DNA from: Fusibacter_A sp965140735
GTDB lineage: Bacteria; Bacillota; Clostridia; Peptostreptococcales; Acidaminobacteraceae
Direction: 5' to 3'
Assembly (NCBI GenBank): GCA_965140735.1
Contig: OZ223306.1
Coordinates: 2,542,001 to 2,606,000, forward strand
DNA length: 64,000 nucleotides
Positions within the stretch are counted from its first letter, which is position 1. Each line of letters starts with the position of its first letter. The notes beneath the pieces were generated by a model. That model was not told the origin of the DNA and searched no databases. It saw only the letters and a list, made by a program, of their open reading frames with translations. Positions 28,943-37,033 of this stretch are shown in pieces. The position numbers were made by a program, and so were the translations under genes.

Positions 28943-29806
28943 TTAATTTTCGAGATTATAGGTATCCAATTCCCCAGAAGATTTTAATTCATAAAGCACT
29001 TGATTAAACCGATCAATAAAGGCTTCTGCTCTTGGGTCCTGTTTATTAATCATCAAATGATCGCTAGATATAGGCGTCATAAAAGCAAAATCACTTTTTT
29101 TAAAGGCCTCTTTATCCTCTGGAAAATATCGATCTATAAGTGCTTCAGCCACGAGGGGATCCATAGGAACAATTTCAATCCGACCTTCCTTAAGTTTACT
29201 AAAACATTCCATTTCATCTACCGACAAATCATACTCAAGTCCTAACTCATCATAAATCTGTGTATAATAGTAACCTGATATCCCCCCCACCTTATAGCGT
29301 TTTAAATCTTCAACACTATTAAGTTCGAAAGATTTATTCTCTCTTTGGTAATAATAGAAATACTGTTTTACATCATCAAACTCATTAAGAGGATCTGTAA
29401 AGCTATACATTTGCTCTCTTTCTTCTGTTTTAAAATATGGAAATATACCAAAAGCCTCTCCTTTATTCAGAAGGTAAAAACCTCTCGCCCATGATATCAT
29501 CTGTATTTCATAATCAATATTCATCGCTTCTAAAACCTTAATCATTGTCTCATATTCAAACCCTTTATTCACGCCTTTTTCTGTGTAAACATAGGGCTCA
29601 TATTCTCCAGTTACGATGACATAGTGATCTAGATTGGGTTCAAAATGTGATTCAGAAACGGCATTATATTTTATCGTTTTTATAGGAATTACAGTATTTA
29701 GAATCTCTTTTGGTCTGTTCATCCATAAACCTGTAAAAGCTGTGAGTAAAGTGATAAATATAAGAAGAATATTAGTTGCTCTATTTAAATGCCTTCTATT
29801 GTTCAA
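28943..29806 (-). CDS. membrane-anchored solute-binding protein (family 3 fold)
   Basis: 287 residues if translation starts at the TTG at 29806, which has GGAGGTG at 7-nt spacing inside the end of the upstream gene; an earlier ATG at 29833 lacks such a site. One TM helix near the N-terminus (about 9-28) is followed by a type-II periplasmic-binding fold of the SBP_bac_3 kind (YEPYVYTEKGVNKGFEYETMIKVLEAM, YSFTDPLNEFDDVKQYF). There is no lipobox and no permease or ATPase gene nearby, so it is unlikely to feed an ABC transporter. It overlaps the HD-GYP gene by 11 bp and is probably its sensory partner (inference). Confidence 0.85.
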   Translation of the reverse strand: MNNRRHLNRATNILLIFITLLTAFTGLWMNRPKEILNTVIPIKTIKYNAVSESHFEPNLDHYVIVTGEYEPYVYTEKGVNKGFEYETMIKVLEAMNIDYEIQMISWARGFYLLNKGEAFGIFPYFKTEEREQMYSFTDPLNEFDDVKQYFYYYQRENKSFELNSVEDLKRYKVGGISGYYYTQIYDELGLEYDLSVDEMECFSKLKEGRIEIVPMDPLVAEALIDRYFPEDKEAFKKSDFAFMTPISSDHLMINKQDPRAEAFIDRFNQVLYELKSSGELDTYNLEN

Positions 29807-31103
29807 AAGTAAGCACCTCCAAAAAAGCTTCAACTAACTTGCTGTCAAACTGTGTCCCTTTTCCTATGATGATTTCATCTATAGCTTGTTCACGTGTTAA
29901 AGGCGTCTTCCGATATGCTCTTGAACTCGTCATCGCATCATAAGCATCTGCTATACCGATAATGCGCGCCGATAATAAAATAGATTCTCCTGAGATCCCA
30001 TTATTGTATCCCTTTCCATCATAACGTTCATGATGTTGGAGAACGATTTGAGCACTTTCCGCCAAAAACTCAATATCTTTCATAATCTGATAGCCTATAT
30101 CACTATGCCTCTTTATATGAGCAAATTCTGCTTCAGTTAATGGTGTTTCCTTATTTAAAATTTCTATTGGCACACCAATTTTCCCAATATCATGTAGGAT
30201 AGCTGCCATATGCAAATTTCTTTTATCTCGTGCATTCATACCAATTTTGTCTGCAATAAGTATTGAATATTTCTGAACACGATCACAATGTCCTCTTGTA
30301 TAAGAATCACTTGCTTCTATGGCATTAGCAAGTGCCATAATTGTTTCTTGATAATTTTGATCTAGCGTGTTTACTAAACTTTCAAGTTCTTCATTCATTG
30401 CAGAGGTTTCTTCATATAAAGCTTGAATCTCATCATGATTGAGTTCAATTTCATCAATGTGAGATTTGAGTTGATTCTGCATACTCAGAATTGCATCTTC
30501 AAGCGTTCCAACTTCATCAGCAGTATTGATCCTTACCACATTATCTAGATTGCCCCCTGCTATATTTTCTGCAACTTGAGTCAAACTAAACAAGGGTTTT
30601 GTGATCATAGAAGAAATCCATAGCACAATCCACCCCAAAACTGAGATTTCTAAAAGCCCTAGAAAAATCTCCTGAATTATATCATTGTATTTTTGCTGTT
30701 CATAAAACTGATCTGTAAAATCGATGGTAATATTACCGATATACTGATCGTTGAAAAAAATCTGTCTTGAACGGCTGAGAAAGGGATCCTTCATATCTTC
30801 ACAAAGTTTTGTTTTTTGAACAAGAATACTGCCGTCTTGATCTGTAATCGTAATTTCAGAAACATTTATATTTGATATTAAAGCCTCTGCAATATCTTCT
30901 ATGTTGCGAAGATCAAAATCCCAAAGGGGTCTCTTAATTGAATTCGAACCTATATCCGCTAATGCATTTATGTTATCTGTCATTTCTGTCATCATATTTT
31001 GACTTTTCACAAAATAGATTAACCCAATTCTCAAAGAAGTTAAGATCAAAATAACAATGACAATGTAAAAGGTCAATCTCCCTCTAATACTTTTAAATTT
31101 CAT
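29796..31103 (-). CDS. membrane HD-GYP domain phosphodiesterase
   Basis: 435 residues. TM1 (about 10-28) and TM2 (about 145-165) flank an extracytoplasmic sensor. HAMP (about 166-215) and a short coiled coil lead to the HD-GYP domain, with HDIGKIGVP and HHERYDGKGYNNG. The last motif reads GYN where most members have GYP, so the signature is slightly altered but the metal ligands are kept. The expected activity is hydrolysis of cyclic di-GMP. Its 3' end overlaps the start of the solute-binding protein gene, indicating translational coupling and a joint sensory role. Confidence 0.9.
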   Translation of the reverse strand: MKFKSIRGRLTFYIVIVILILTSLRIGLIYFVKSQNMMTEMTDNINALADIGSNSIKRPLWDFDLRNIEDIAEALISNINVSEITITDQDGSILVQKTKLCEDMKDPFLSRSRQIFFNDQYIGNITIDFTDQFYEQQKYNDIIQEIFLGLLEISVLGWIVLWISSMITKPLFSLTQVAENIAGGNLDNVVRINTADEVGTLEDAILSMQNQLKSHIDEIELNHDEIQALYEETSAMNEELESLVNTLDQNYQETIMALANAIEASDSYTRGHCDRVQKYSILIADKIGMNARDKRNLHMAAILHDIGKIGVPIEILNKETPLTEAEFAHIKRHSDIGYQIMKDIEFLAESAQIVLQHHERYDGKGYNNGISGESILLSARIIGIADAYDAMTSSRAYRKTPLTREQAIDEIIIGKGTQFDSKLVEAFLEVLTFEQ

Positions 31104-31471
31104 ATTTTTCCTCTATTAAAAACATCAATAAAAACACCAATTTTCTCTAATATTTAATCTCATTGTAACTTAATTTCCCTTATTGTTCAATGACTTAGCA
31201 TCTAGCTGCCAATGATCTCCCTAAAAGAGACCTATTTTCAGATACCCTTTTTGAAACATCTTCTTCATATGTCTTATCACAATATTGATATAATACCCTT
31301 ACAGGATTATATCAATTAAAAGCTAATATCGTCAATTTAGTATGTGCAATAAGATAAACACGCGGTTCTCTTATTGTACATTTCTAGGATTCTAACCAAT
31401 TTTATCTTATAAATTTACTGATCTAATCATATCTAATACATATTATTGTTTGTATTTCAGAACATTTTGCC
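31104..31471. other. intergenic region with no gene recognised
   Basis: About 370 bp between the HD-GYP gene (minus strand) and the beta-glucoside operon promoter. It must hold the HD-GYP promoter, but no hexamer pair stood out. No open frame with a ribosome site was found. Confidence 0.4.
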
Positions 31472-31500
31472 TTGACATACACAAACTTCAATTATATAAT
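31472..31500 (+). promoter_or_regulatory. consensus sigma-A promoter of the beta-glucoside operon
   Basis: TTGACA (31472-31477) and TATAAT (31495-31500) are both perfect consensus with exactly 17 bp between. Transcription should start near 31507, giving a leader of about 130 nt that contains the antiterminator target. Confidence 0.93.
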
Positions 31501-31535
31501 GAACATAAATTAAACATAAAGGGTACCATTAGACA

Positions 31536-31555
31536 TGTGACTGGTTGAGCAGGCA
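31536..31555 (+). promoter_or_regulatory. ribonucleic antiterminator (RAT) for a LicT/BglG protein
   Basis: The core TGTGACTG-loop-GCAGGCA matches the conserved double-internal-loop hairpin bound by BglG/LicT/SacY proteins. It overlaps the 5' foot of the terminator that follows, so the two structures are mutually exclusive. The operon's last gene encodes the matching antiterminator. Confidence 0.85.
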
Positions 31556-31607
31556 GGATCTAATCGATAAATAGTGATTATTATTTATCGATATGGGTCC
31601 TTTTTTT
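31555..31607 (+). terminator. conditional leader terminator of the PTS operon
   Basis: AGGATC pairs with GGGTCCT, and inside it ATCGATAAATA pairs perfectly with TATTTATCGAT; a T-run (31601-31607) follows. It lies upstream of the PTS gene and should stop transcription unless LicT holds the RAT hairpin. Confidence 0.9.
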
Positions 31608-31636
31608 GTTGAAAAATCTTAAGGAGGCAAAACAAA

Positions 31637-33481
31637 ATGGATTACAAAAGTACTGCAAAAGAAATTCTAAAACATGTAGGCGGGAAAGATAATATTTCTC
31701 ACTTTGAGCATTGCTCCACAAGACTGAGATTTTCACTGAAAGATATGTCTAAAGCTAATGTGGAAATACTCGAAAAAATTGATGGTGTCATGGCAGTAAA
31801 AATGACTGGTCAGTGCCAAGTCGTCATCGGTAACGAAGTCGTAGAAGTCTATGATGAAATTATGAAATTGATAGGTTATTCATTTTCTTCATCAGATATG
31901 TCTAAATCTTCTGGTGAGAAGTTAAAACCAGGTGCCTACATCCTAGATTTTATCATTGGCATATTTCAACCTTTGATTCCTGCTATTGCAGGAGGTGGGA
32001 TTCTAAAATCCGTATTACTGTTACTTTCTCTGATTGGCATTATGGATTCTTCGGGTCAAACTTATAAACTCTTATCCTTTATTGCAGATGCACCACTTTA
32101 CTTTTTGCCAATTTTAGTAGCCGCTACAACAGCTAATAAACTCAAAGTCAATTATCTTGTTGCTATTTCGGCTGCAGGTGCTTTAGTTTTACCAAAGATG
32201 CTTTCTACACTGGGAGAAGGTGCTCAGTTATTTGGTATTACAATTCAAAATATATCATATCCATATCAAGTTTTACCTGCAATCCTTGCAATTATCTTGT
32301 ATTCATTTGCAGAAAAGTTCTTTACAAAAGTATCTCCAAAACCGATTCGAATTTTCTTCGTTCCTATGATGTCTCTATTAATTACGGTTCCTCTAACATT
32401 ACTCTTTTTAGGACCTATAGGGTTTAATCTAGGACAAGGCTTTACACATATTATTCTCTTCCTTTTTGCTAAAGTCGGCTGGATTGCAACTGCCCTTCTT
32501 GCAGCTGTGTTACCTTTCATGGTGGCAACAGGCATGCACAAGGCTATGATTCCTTATGCTGTAACCACTATGGGTGAACTCGGTAAGGAAATTCTCTATT
32601 TGCCAGCTTCACTTGCCCATAATATCTCAGAAAGTGGCGCTTGTTTCGCTGTTGCCATTAGAACTAAAGACAAAACGAAAGAGTCCGTTGCAATCTCTGC
32701 TGGTATCTCTGCACTCTTTGGCATCACTGAGCCTGCTCTCTATGGGGTTACACTTCAAAATAAAAAGGTTTTAGCCAGTGTCATCGCCGGTTCTTTTATT
32801 GGTGGTGCTTATATCGGTATCACAGCGGTGGAATCATTTGTTCTTGTAGGCCCTGGTCTTGCAAGTATGTCCATGTTTATTTCTGAAACAGCACCTAAAA
32901 ACTTTGTTCACGCTGTTATTGGTATGTTGATTTCCTTTATTGTTTCATTTATCATTTCGTTTATCCTTGGCAAGGAAAGTGACCTTGAGGATAATCGCAA
33001 CTTAACATCCGACAAGCCTAGTGAAGATGCAATCCTATTTAACAGTCCCATTATCGGACAAATGATCTCACTTTCAGATGTTTCTGATGATATCTTCTCA
33101 TCAAAAGTTGTTGGTGATGGTATTGCTGTGATCCCAAATACAGGTGAATTATACGCACCTCTTGATGGTAGAATCGAAACTGTTATGGACACTCAACATG
33201 CTATTGGTTTAAAAGCTGACAATGGGGCTGAAATTTTATTCCATGTTGGTATAGATACAGTGAGACTTAAAGGACAGTATTTTGAATCGAAAGTTAAAGT
33301 TGGAGACCGAGTTAAAAAAGGAGACCTTCTTTTAAACTTTGATCTTGAGCAAATTAAAGCAACTGGTTTTGATCCTGTAACGATTGCCGTGGTCACAAAT
33401 CAAGATGCTTATAAGCTAGATATCCAATCAAAGGATCAAGTCAATCAAACTGATCATGTTATGACCATTACCACAGTATGA
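31637..33481 (+). CDS. bglP: beta-glucoside-specific PTS enzyme IIBCA
   Basis: 614 residues. It imports and phosphorylates beta-glucosides. Domain order is IIB (1-85; phospho-Cys26 in HCSTRLRF), IIC (about 100-440, about ten hydrophobic segments, with GITEPALYGVTL near the substrate site) and IIA (about 470-610; phospho-His in ILFHVGIDTVRL). AAGGAGG precedes the ATG. First structural gene of an operon controlled by the RAT/terminator switch; its IIB would also phosphorylate and inactivate LicT when substrate is absent (family knowledge). Confidence 0.95.
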   Translation: MDYKSTAKEILKHVGGKDNISHFEHCSTRLRFSLKDMSKANVEILEKIDGVMAVKMTGQCQVVIGNEVVEVYDEIMKLIGYSFSSSDMSKSSGEKLKPGAYILDFIIGIFQPLIPAIAGGGILKSVLLLLSLIGIMDSSGQTYKLLSFIADAPLYFLPILVAATTANKLKVNYLVAISAAGALVLPKMLSTLGEGAQLFGITIQNISYPYQVLPAILAIILYSFAEKFFTKVSPKPIRIFFVPMMSLLITVPLTLLFLGPIGFNLGQGFTHIILFLFAKVGWIATALLAAVLPFMVATGMHKAMIPYAVTTMGELGKEILYLPASLAHNISESGACFAVAIRTKDKTKESVAISAGISALFGITEPALYGVTLQNKKVLASVIAGSFIGGAYIGITAVESFVLVGPGLASMSMFISETAPKNFVHAVIGMLISFIVSFIISFILGKESDLEDNRNLTSDKPSEDAILFNSPIIGQMISLSDVSDDIFSSKVVGDGIAVIPNTGELYAPLDGRIETVMDTQHAIGLKADNGAEILFHVGIDTVRLKGQYFESKVKVGDRVKKGDLLLNFDLEQIKATGFDPVTIAVVTNQDAYKLDIQSKDQVNQTDHVMTITTV

Positions 33482-33519
33482 TACAATTTGCATATAAGAT
33501 AATATAAGGAGTATAATAA

Positions 33520-34980
33520 ATGAATAAAACATTTCCAGAAAATTTTTTATGGGGTGGTGCACTCGCTGCTAATCAAGTTGAAGGTGCATGGAATGTCGAT
33601 GGGAAAGGAATGTCCGTAGCCGATGTAGCCATGTATCGTTCAAAAGTGAGCTTATCTGACTATAAAGGTCACTTAGAAATTTCAAAAGATTTAATCGAAA
33701 AGGCTATGCAGGACGATGATATTAAAAAGTATCCTAAACGTAGAGGGATCAACTTTTATGAGTACTATAAAGAAGACTTGGCTCTTTTTGCTGAAATGGG
33801 CTTCAAGGTTTTAAGGGTTTCTATCGCTTGGACACGCCTGTTTCCAACTGGTGAAGAAACTGAACCTAATCCTGCTGGTGTAGCATATTATAGAGAACTG
33901 CTCACCGAAATGAAACGTCTCCATATAGAGCCTATTGTTACGCTTTCACATTATGAGATGCCACTGGCACTCAGTTTAAAATACAATGGCTGGGTTGAGC
34001 GCAAAGTAATTGATTACTTTGTTAGATTTTGTAATGTTTGTTTTAACGCTTATAAAGATTTGGTCAAATATTGGCTCACTTTCAACGAAATTGACAGTAT
34101 CGACCGACATTCCTTTATCACTGCGGGCATCATTCCAGAATTATGCGAAGCAGGTAAAGAAGAAGAGGCCATTTATCAGGCTTTACATCATCAATTTGTA
34201 GCCTCTTCTCTTGTAACTAAAGATTGCCATGAGATCATTCCTGGGAGTCAAATGGGATGCATGTTAACCAAGTTGACCACTTATCCAAATACCTGCAATC
34301 CACTTGATGTAGAAGCAACACTCAAGAAGAATCTCCACAATTATTTTTATTCGGATGTTCAGATCTTTGGTGAATATCCCGTTATGATTGAGAAATGGTT
34401 TGAACGAAAAGGCATTAAAATTGTCATGGCACCTGGAGATAAAGCGATTCTAAAAGAGCATACGGTTGATTACCTTTCTTTTAGTTATTATATGTCCCTT
34501 ACAGAATCAGTCGATCCAGAACTCGAAAAAGCATCAGGAAATACCATTATGGGGGTTAAAAATCCATACCTACCTTCCTCAGAATGGGGCTGGCAAATTG
34601 ACCCATTAGGTCTTAAAATTTCTCTCATTGAACTTTATGATCGCTATAAAAAACCAATGATCATAGTGGAAAATGGGGTTGGAGCCAAAGATATCGTTGA
34701 AGCTGATGGTTCGATTCATGATCCTTATAGAATTAAATACTTTAGCGAACATTTTAAACAAATGAAAGCAGCTATTGATGAAGGCGTTGACCTCTTTGGA
34801 TATGCGAGCTGGGGGCCTATTGATATCATCAGTGCTGGTACTTCTCAGATGTCTAAACGATACGGATTTATCTATGTAGATCAGGATGATGAAGGTAACG
34901 GTACACTCAAAAGAAGCCGTAAAGATTCATTCTACTGGTACAAAAAAGTCATTGAAAGTAATGGGGCTGACTTGGATTAA
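33520..34980 (+). CDS. 6-phospho-beta-glucosidase (GH1)
   Basis: 486 residues. It hydrolyses the phosphorylated beta-glucoside delivered by the PTS. The N-terminal GH1 signature FPENFLWGGALAANQVEGAW is intact, the acid/base is Glu190 in TFNEID (the usual TFNEIN with one change) and the nucleophile lies in IIVENGVGAKD (near 384). The C-terminal YASWGPIDIISAGT...KRYGFIYVD pattern fits phospho-glycoside enzymes. Cytoplasmic, 38 bp after the PTS gene. Confidence 0.95.
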   Translation: MNKTFPENFLWGGALAANQVEGAWNVDGKGMSVADVAMYRSKVSLSDYKGHLEISKDLIEKAMQDDDIKKYPKRRGINFYEYYKEDLALFAEMGFKVLRVSIAWTRLFPTGEETEPNPAGVAYYRELLTEMKRLHIEPIVTLSHYEMPLALSLKYNGWVERKVIDYFVRFCNVCFNAYKDLVKYWLTFNEIDSIDRHSFITAGIIPELCEAGKEEEAIYQALHHQFVASSLVTKDCHEIIPGSQMGCMLTKLTTYPNTCNPLDVEATLKKNLHNYFYSDVQIFGEYPVMIEKWFERKGIKIVMAPGDKAILKEHTVDYLSFSYYMSLTESVDPELEKASGNTIMGVKNPYLPSSEWGWQIDPLGLKISLIELYDRYKKPMIIVENGVGAKDIVEADGSIHDPYRIKYFSEHFKQMKAAIDEGVDLFGYASWGPIDIISAGTSQMSKRYGFIYVDQDDEGNGTLKRSRKDSFYWYKKVIESNGADLD

Positions 34981-35012
34981 CGCTTCTTCTTTCAAGCAGA
35001 AAGGTGTATGTT

Positions 35013-35861
35013 GTGATTAAGATTAAAAAAGTTTTGAATTCAAGTGTTGTCTTAGTCATTGATGACCAAGGCAAAGAATTTGTTCTCTTTGGAAAAGGGA
35101 TCGGATACGGGAAAAGAGTTGGTGCAATTATAGCAGATCACAAAGCAGATCAAATTTTCATGCCTGTAGATAATTTTAAAGCAAAAGAATTGCTGGATTT
35201 ATTAGATGCCATGCCACCTGAATTTATAGATTTAACTCAGAAAATTGTCAATCACGCAGAAAATAAGCTTAATACAAAACTCACTTCAGGTATTTACTTC
35301 ACACTGATGGATCACATGAATTTTGCAGTTGAACGTTACAAAAAAAACATCAATATCACCAACAGAGTCTATTGGGAAATTAAAAATTATTATACAGAGG
35401 AATTTGAGATTGGTCTTTATGCCATTGGGCTTATGAACGAGGCGTTTGAGATTGACTTGCCAAAAGAGGAAGCTGCAAATATTGCCTTCCATATCGTCAA
35501 CTCCCAAACGGAAAAAAGCGAATCTCGTGATGGTATGAAATATGCTAAAATGATCGGGAGCATAGTAAACTTAGTGAGATATACACTCAATATCAATTTT
35601 GATACTGAAAATGTTCACTACACTAGGTTTATCACTCATGTCAAATTTTTTGTGGAACGTTATTTTGATGATAAAATGATTGACGATAAGGATGATATTC
35701 TATTTGAACAAATTGCAAATCTATATCCTCAAGCTATGAATGGTGCTTTTAAGATCAAAGAGTATATTCAACAGGTTTATGGTAAAAATATTCCTAATGA
35801 AGAACTCACGTATTTAGCAGTTCATATCCATCGGTTAATTAGTTATAATCAACTGGGATAG
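35013..35861 (+). CDS. licT: BglG/LicT-family transcriptional antiterminator
   Basis: 282 residues from the GTG at 35013 (MIKIKKVLNSSVVLV), which has AAAGGTG at 6-nt spacing and matches the family N-terminus; a GTG at 35004 lies inside the ribosome site. An RNA-binding CAT domain (1-55) is followed by PRD1 (about 65-170) and PRD2 (about 175-280), with the conserved His residues in AFHIVNSQ and YLAVHIHRL. It binds the RAT hairpin in the operon leader when dephosphorylated on PRD1 and phosphorylated on PRD2. Its position last in the operon makes a positive loop. Confidence 0.93.
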   Translation: MIKIKKVLNSSVVLVIDDQGKEFVLFGKGIGYGKRVGAIIADHKADQIFMPVDNFKAKELLDLLDAMPPEFIDLTQKIVNHAENKLNTKLTSGIYFTLMDHMNFAVERYKKNINITNRVYWEIKNYYTEEFEIGLYAIGLMNEAFEIDLPKEEAANIAFHIVNSQTEKSESRDGMKYAKMIGSIVNLVRYTLNINFDTENVHYTRFITHVKFFVERYFDDKMIDDKDDILFEQIANLYPQAMNGAFKIKEYIQQVYGKNIPNEELTYLAVHIHRLISYNQLG

Positions 35862-35940
35862 TCCATGCTGGCACAGGCTAGTCTCCAATCGATTTCAGCC
35901 AAAAGCGCAGCATTCATTCAAACTGTGTATTATGTAATAA

Positions 35941-35980
35941 AAAATCATCGGCCAGCCTAAATGGGTTGGACGATGATTTT
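35941..35980 (+). terminator. intrinsic terminator of the beta-glucoside operon
   Basis: AAAATCATCG (35941-35950) pairs perfectly with CGATGATTTT (35971-35980), with an inner CCAGCC/GGTTGG stem, followed by TTTATTTTTT. Confidence 0.92.
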
Positions 35981-36074
35981 TTTATTTTTTTCATATCATT
36001 CCTTGAAGCTAATATTATATAGATTCCCTATGTTTCCTCACAGCTTCTTTCTCTATAGCGCTGTGAAAAACACC

Positions 36075-36268
36075 CTATTTAAATTTCAATCTCAAGGCTC
36101 TAAGGATTTTCTCTCCACTTGCGATCACATTAGGCAGTCTTGCCCCAGGCCTCACAGATAAAATATCATTGCCCACAATTTCCTCATACTTAACACCTGT
36201 TATACGTGTGTAAGCAGGATTGATGTAAGGATATGTTCACCATTCTCATTTAAATTAACCGTCTCCAT
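36075..36268 (-). pseudogene. PAS-domain gene remnant (frameshifted, truncated)
   Basis: On the minus strand an ATG at 36268 with GAAGGA upstream opens METVNLNENGEHI. After one frame change near 36226 the reading continues as INPAYTRITGVKYEEIVGN and ends ...SVRPGARLPNVIASGEK before a stop at 36075. The INPAYTRITG and RPGARLP blocks are typical of PAS sensor domains of sigma-54 activators and related regulators. Only about 60 codons survive and the AAA+ and helix-turn-helix parts are missing, so this is a dead fragment. Confidence 0.7.
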
Positions 36269-36522
36269 CTTTGCAATCCTTCCTTTTCACTTATGGTGCG
36301 CTTTAAATTAGCACTATTATAACATAAAAGAAGAACCTCTTATTTACACCTTTGCTAAATATCCCGTAATGATTTGACACTTCAGCTATCCATTGATATG
36401 TTTCATACAGTATCCTTTTTGATACTAACTCAACATAAAGATCGTACTTATTTTTTATTCTATACATGTTATCATTAACACATGAGCATTTTTATCAAAA
36501 TAAAATACAAGGAGCATGAATA

Positions 36523-36918
36523 ATGAAAAGAGCTTTAGAATTTTTACAAGACTGTGGTACATTTTATTTAGCTACAACTGAAGGAGATCAACCTAGAGTG
36601 AGACCTTTTGGTGCTGTTTTTGAGCATGAAGGCAAACTTTATACTGCCACTAACAACACAAAGGACTGTTTCAAGCAAATGATGGCAAATCCTAAAGTTG
36701 AAATTTCAGGTATGAACAAGAAGGGACAATGGATTCGAATTACTGGTGACGTCGCTCTAGATGACCGAAGAGAAGTTAAGGCTTTGGCGTTTGAAGCTGT
36801 CCCTGCTTTAAAAAAAATGTATGACATTGATGATGATATATTCGCTGTCCTCTACTTTACAAAAGCCACTGCTACAATTGCCTCATTTACTGAAAAACCT
36901 GAAACTTTTTCTTTCTAG
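36523..36918 (+). CDS. pyridoxamine 5'-phosphate oxidase-fold family protein
   Basis: 131 residues, a single split-barrel FMN-binding domain (YLATTEGDQPRVRPFGAVFEHEGKLYTATNNTKDCFKQM). Members bind FMN, F420 or heme. This short clostridial type is usually annotated only by fold; no substrate is predictable. AAGGAG precedes the ATG. It is monocistronic, with a terminator at 36950-37007. Confidence 0.9.
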   Translation: MKRALEFLQDCGTFYLATTEGDQPRVRPFGAVFEHEGKLYTATNNTKDCFKQMMANPKVEISGMNKKGQWIRITGDVALDDRREVKALAFEAVPALKKMYDIDDDIFAVLYFTKATATIASFTEKPETFSF

Positions 36919-36949
36919 AAAATAGGATGATTTAACCTCATACTTTAAA

Positions 36950-37007
36950 AAGCTGAAACCCTATCTGATTAGGTATAATTTCTACATCTCAGATAGATTT
37001 TCAGCTT
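36950..37007. terminator. bidirectional terminator
   Basis: AAGCTGAAA...TATCTGA pairs with TCAGATA...TTTCAGCTT across a short loop. It lies between the convergent genes ending at 36918 and 37034. Confidence 0.75.
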
Positions 37008-37033
37008 ATAAAATGCAGATTGATTTCGCTTAA

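Larger units (their letters stand above)
35862..36522. other. intergenic region: terminator plus PAS-gene remnant
   Basis: 660 bp without an intact gene. It holds the licT terminator (35941-35980) and a decayed PAS-domain coding remnant on the minus strand (36075-36268). The last 250 bp is AT-rich and should hold the promoter of the gene at 36523; no convincing hexamer pair was found. Confidence 0.6.
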
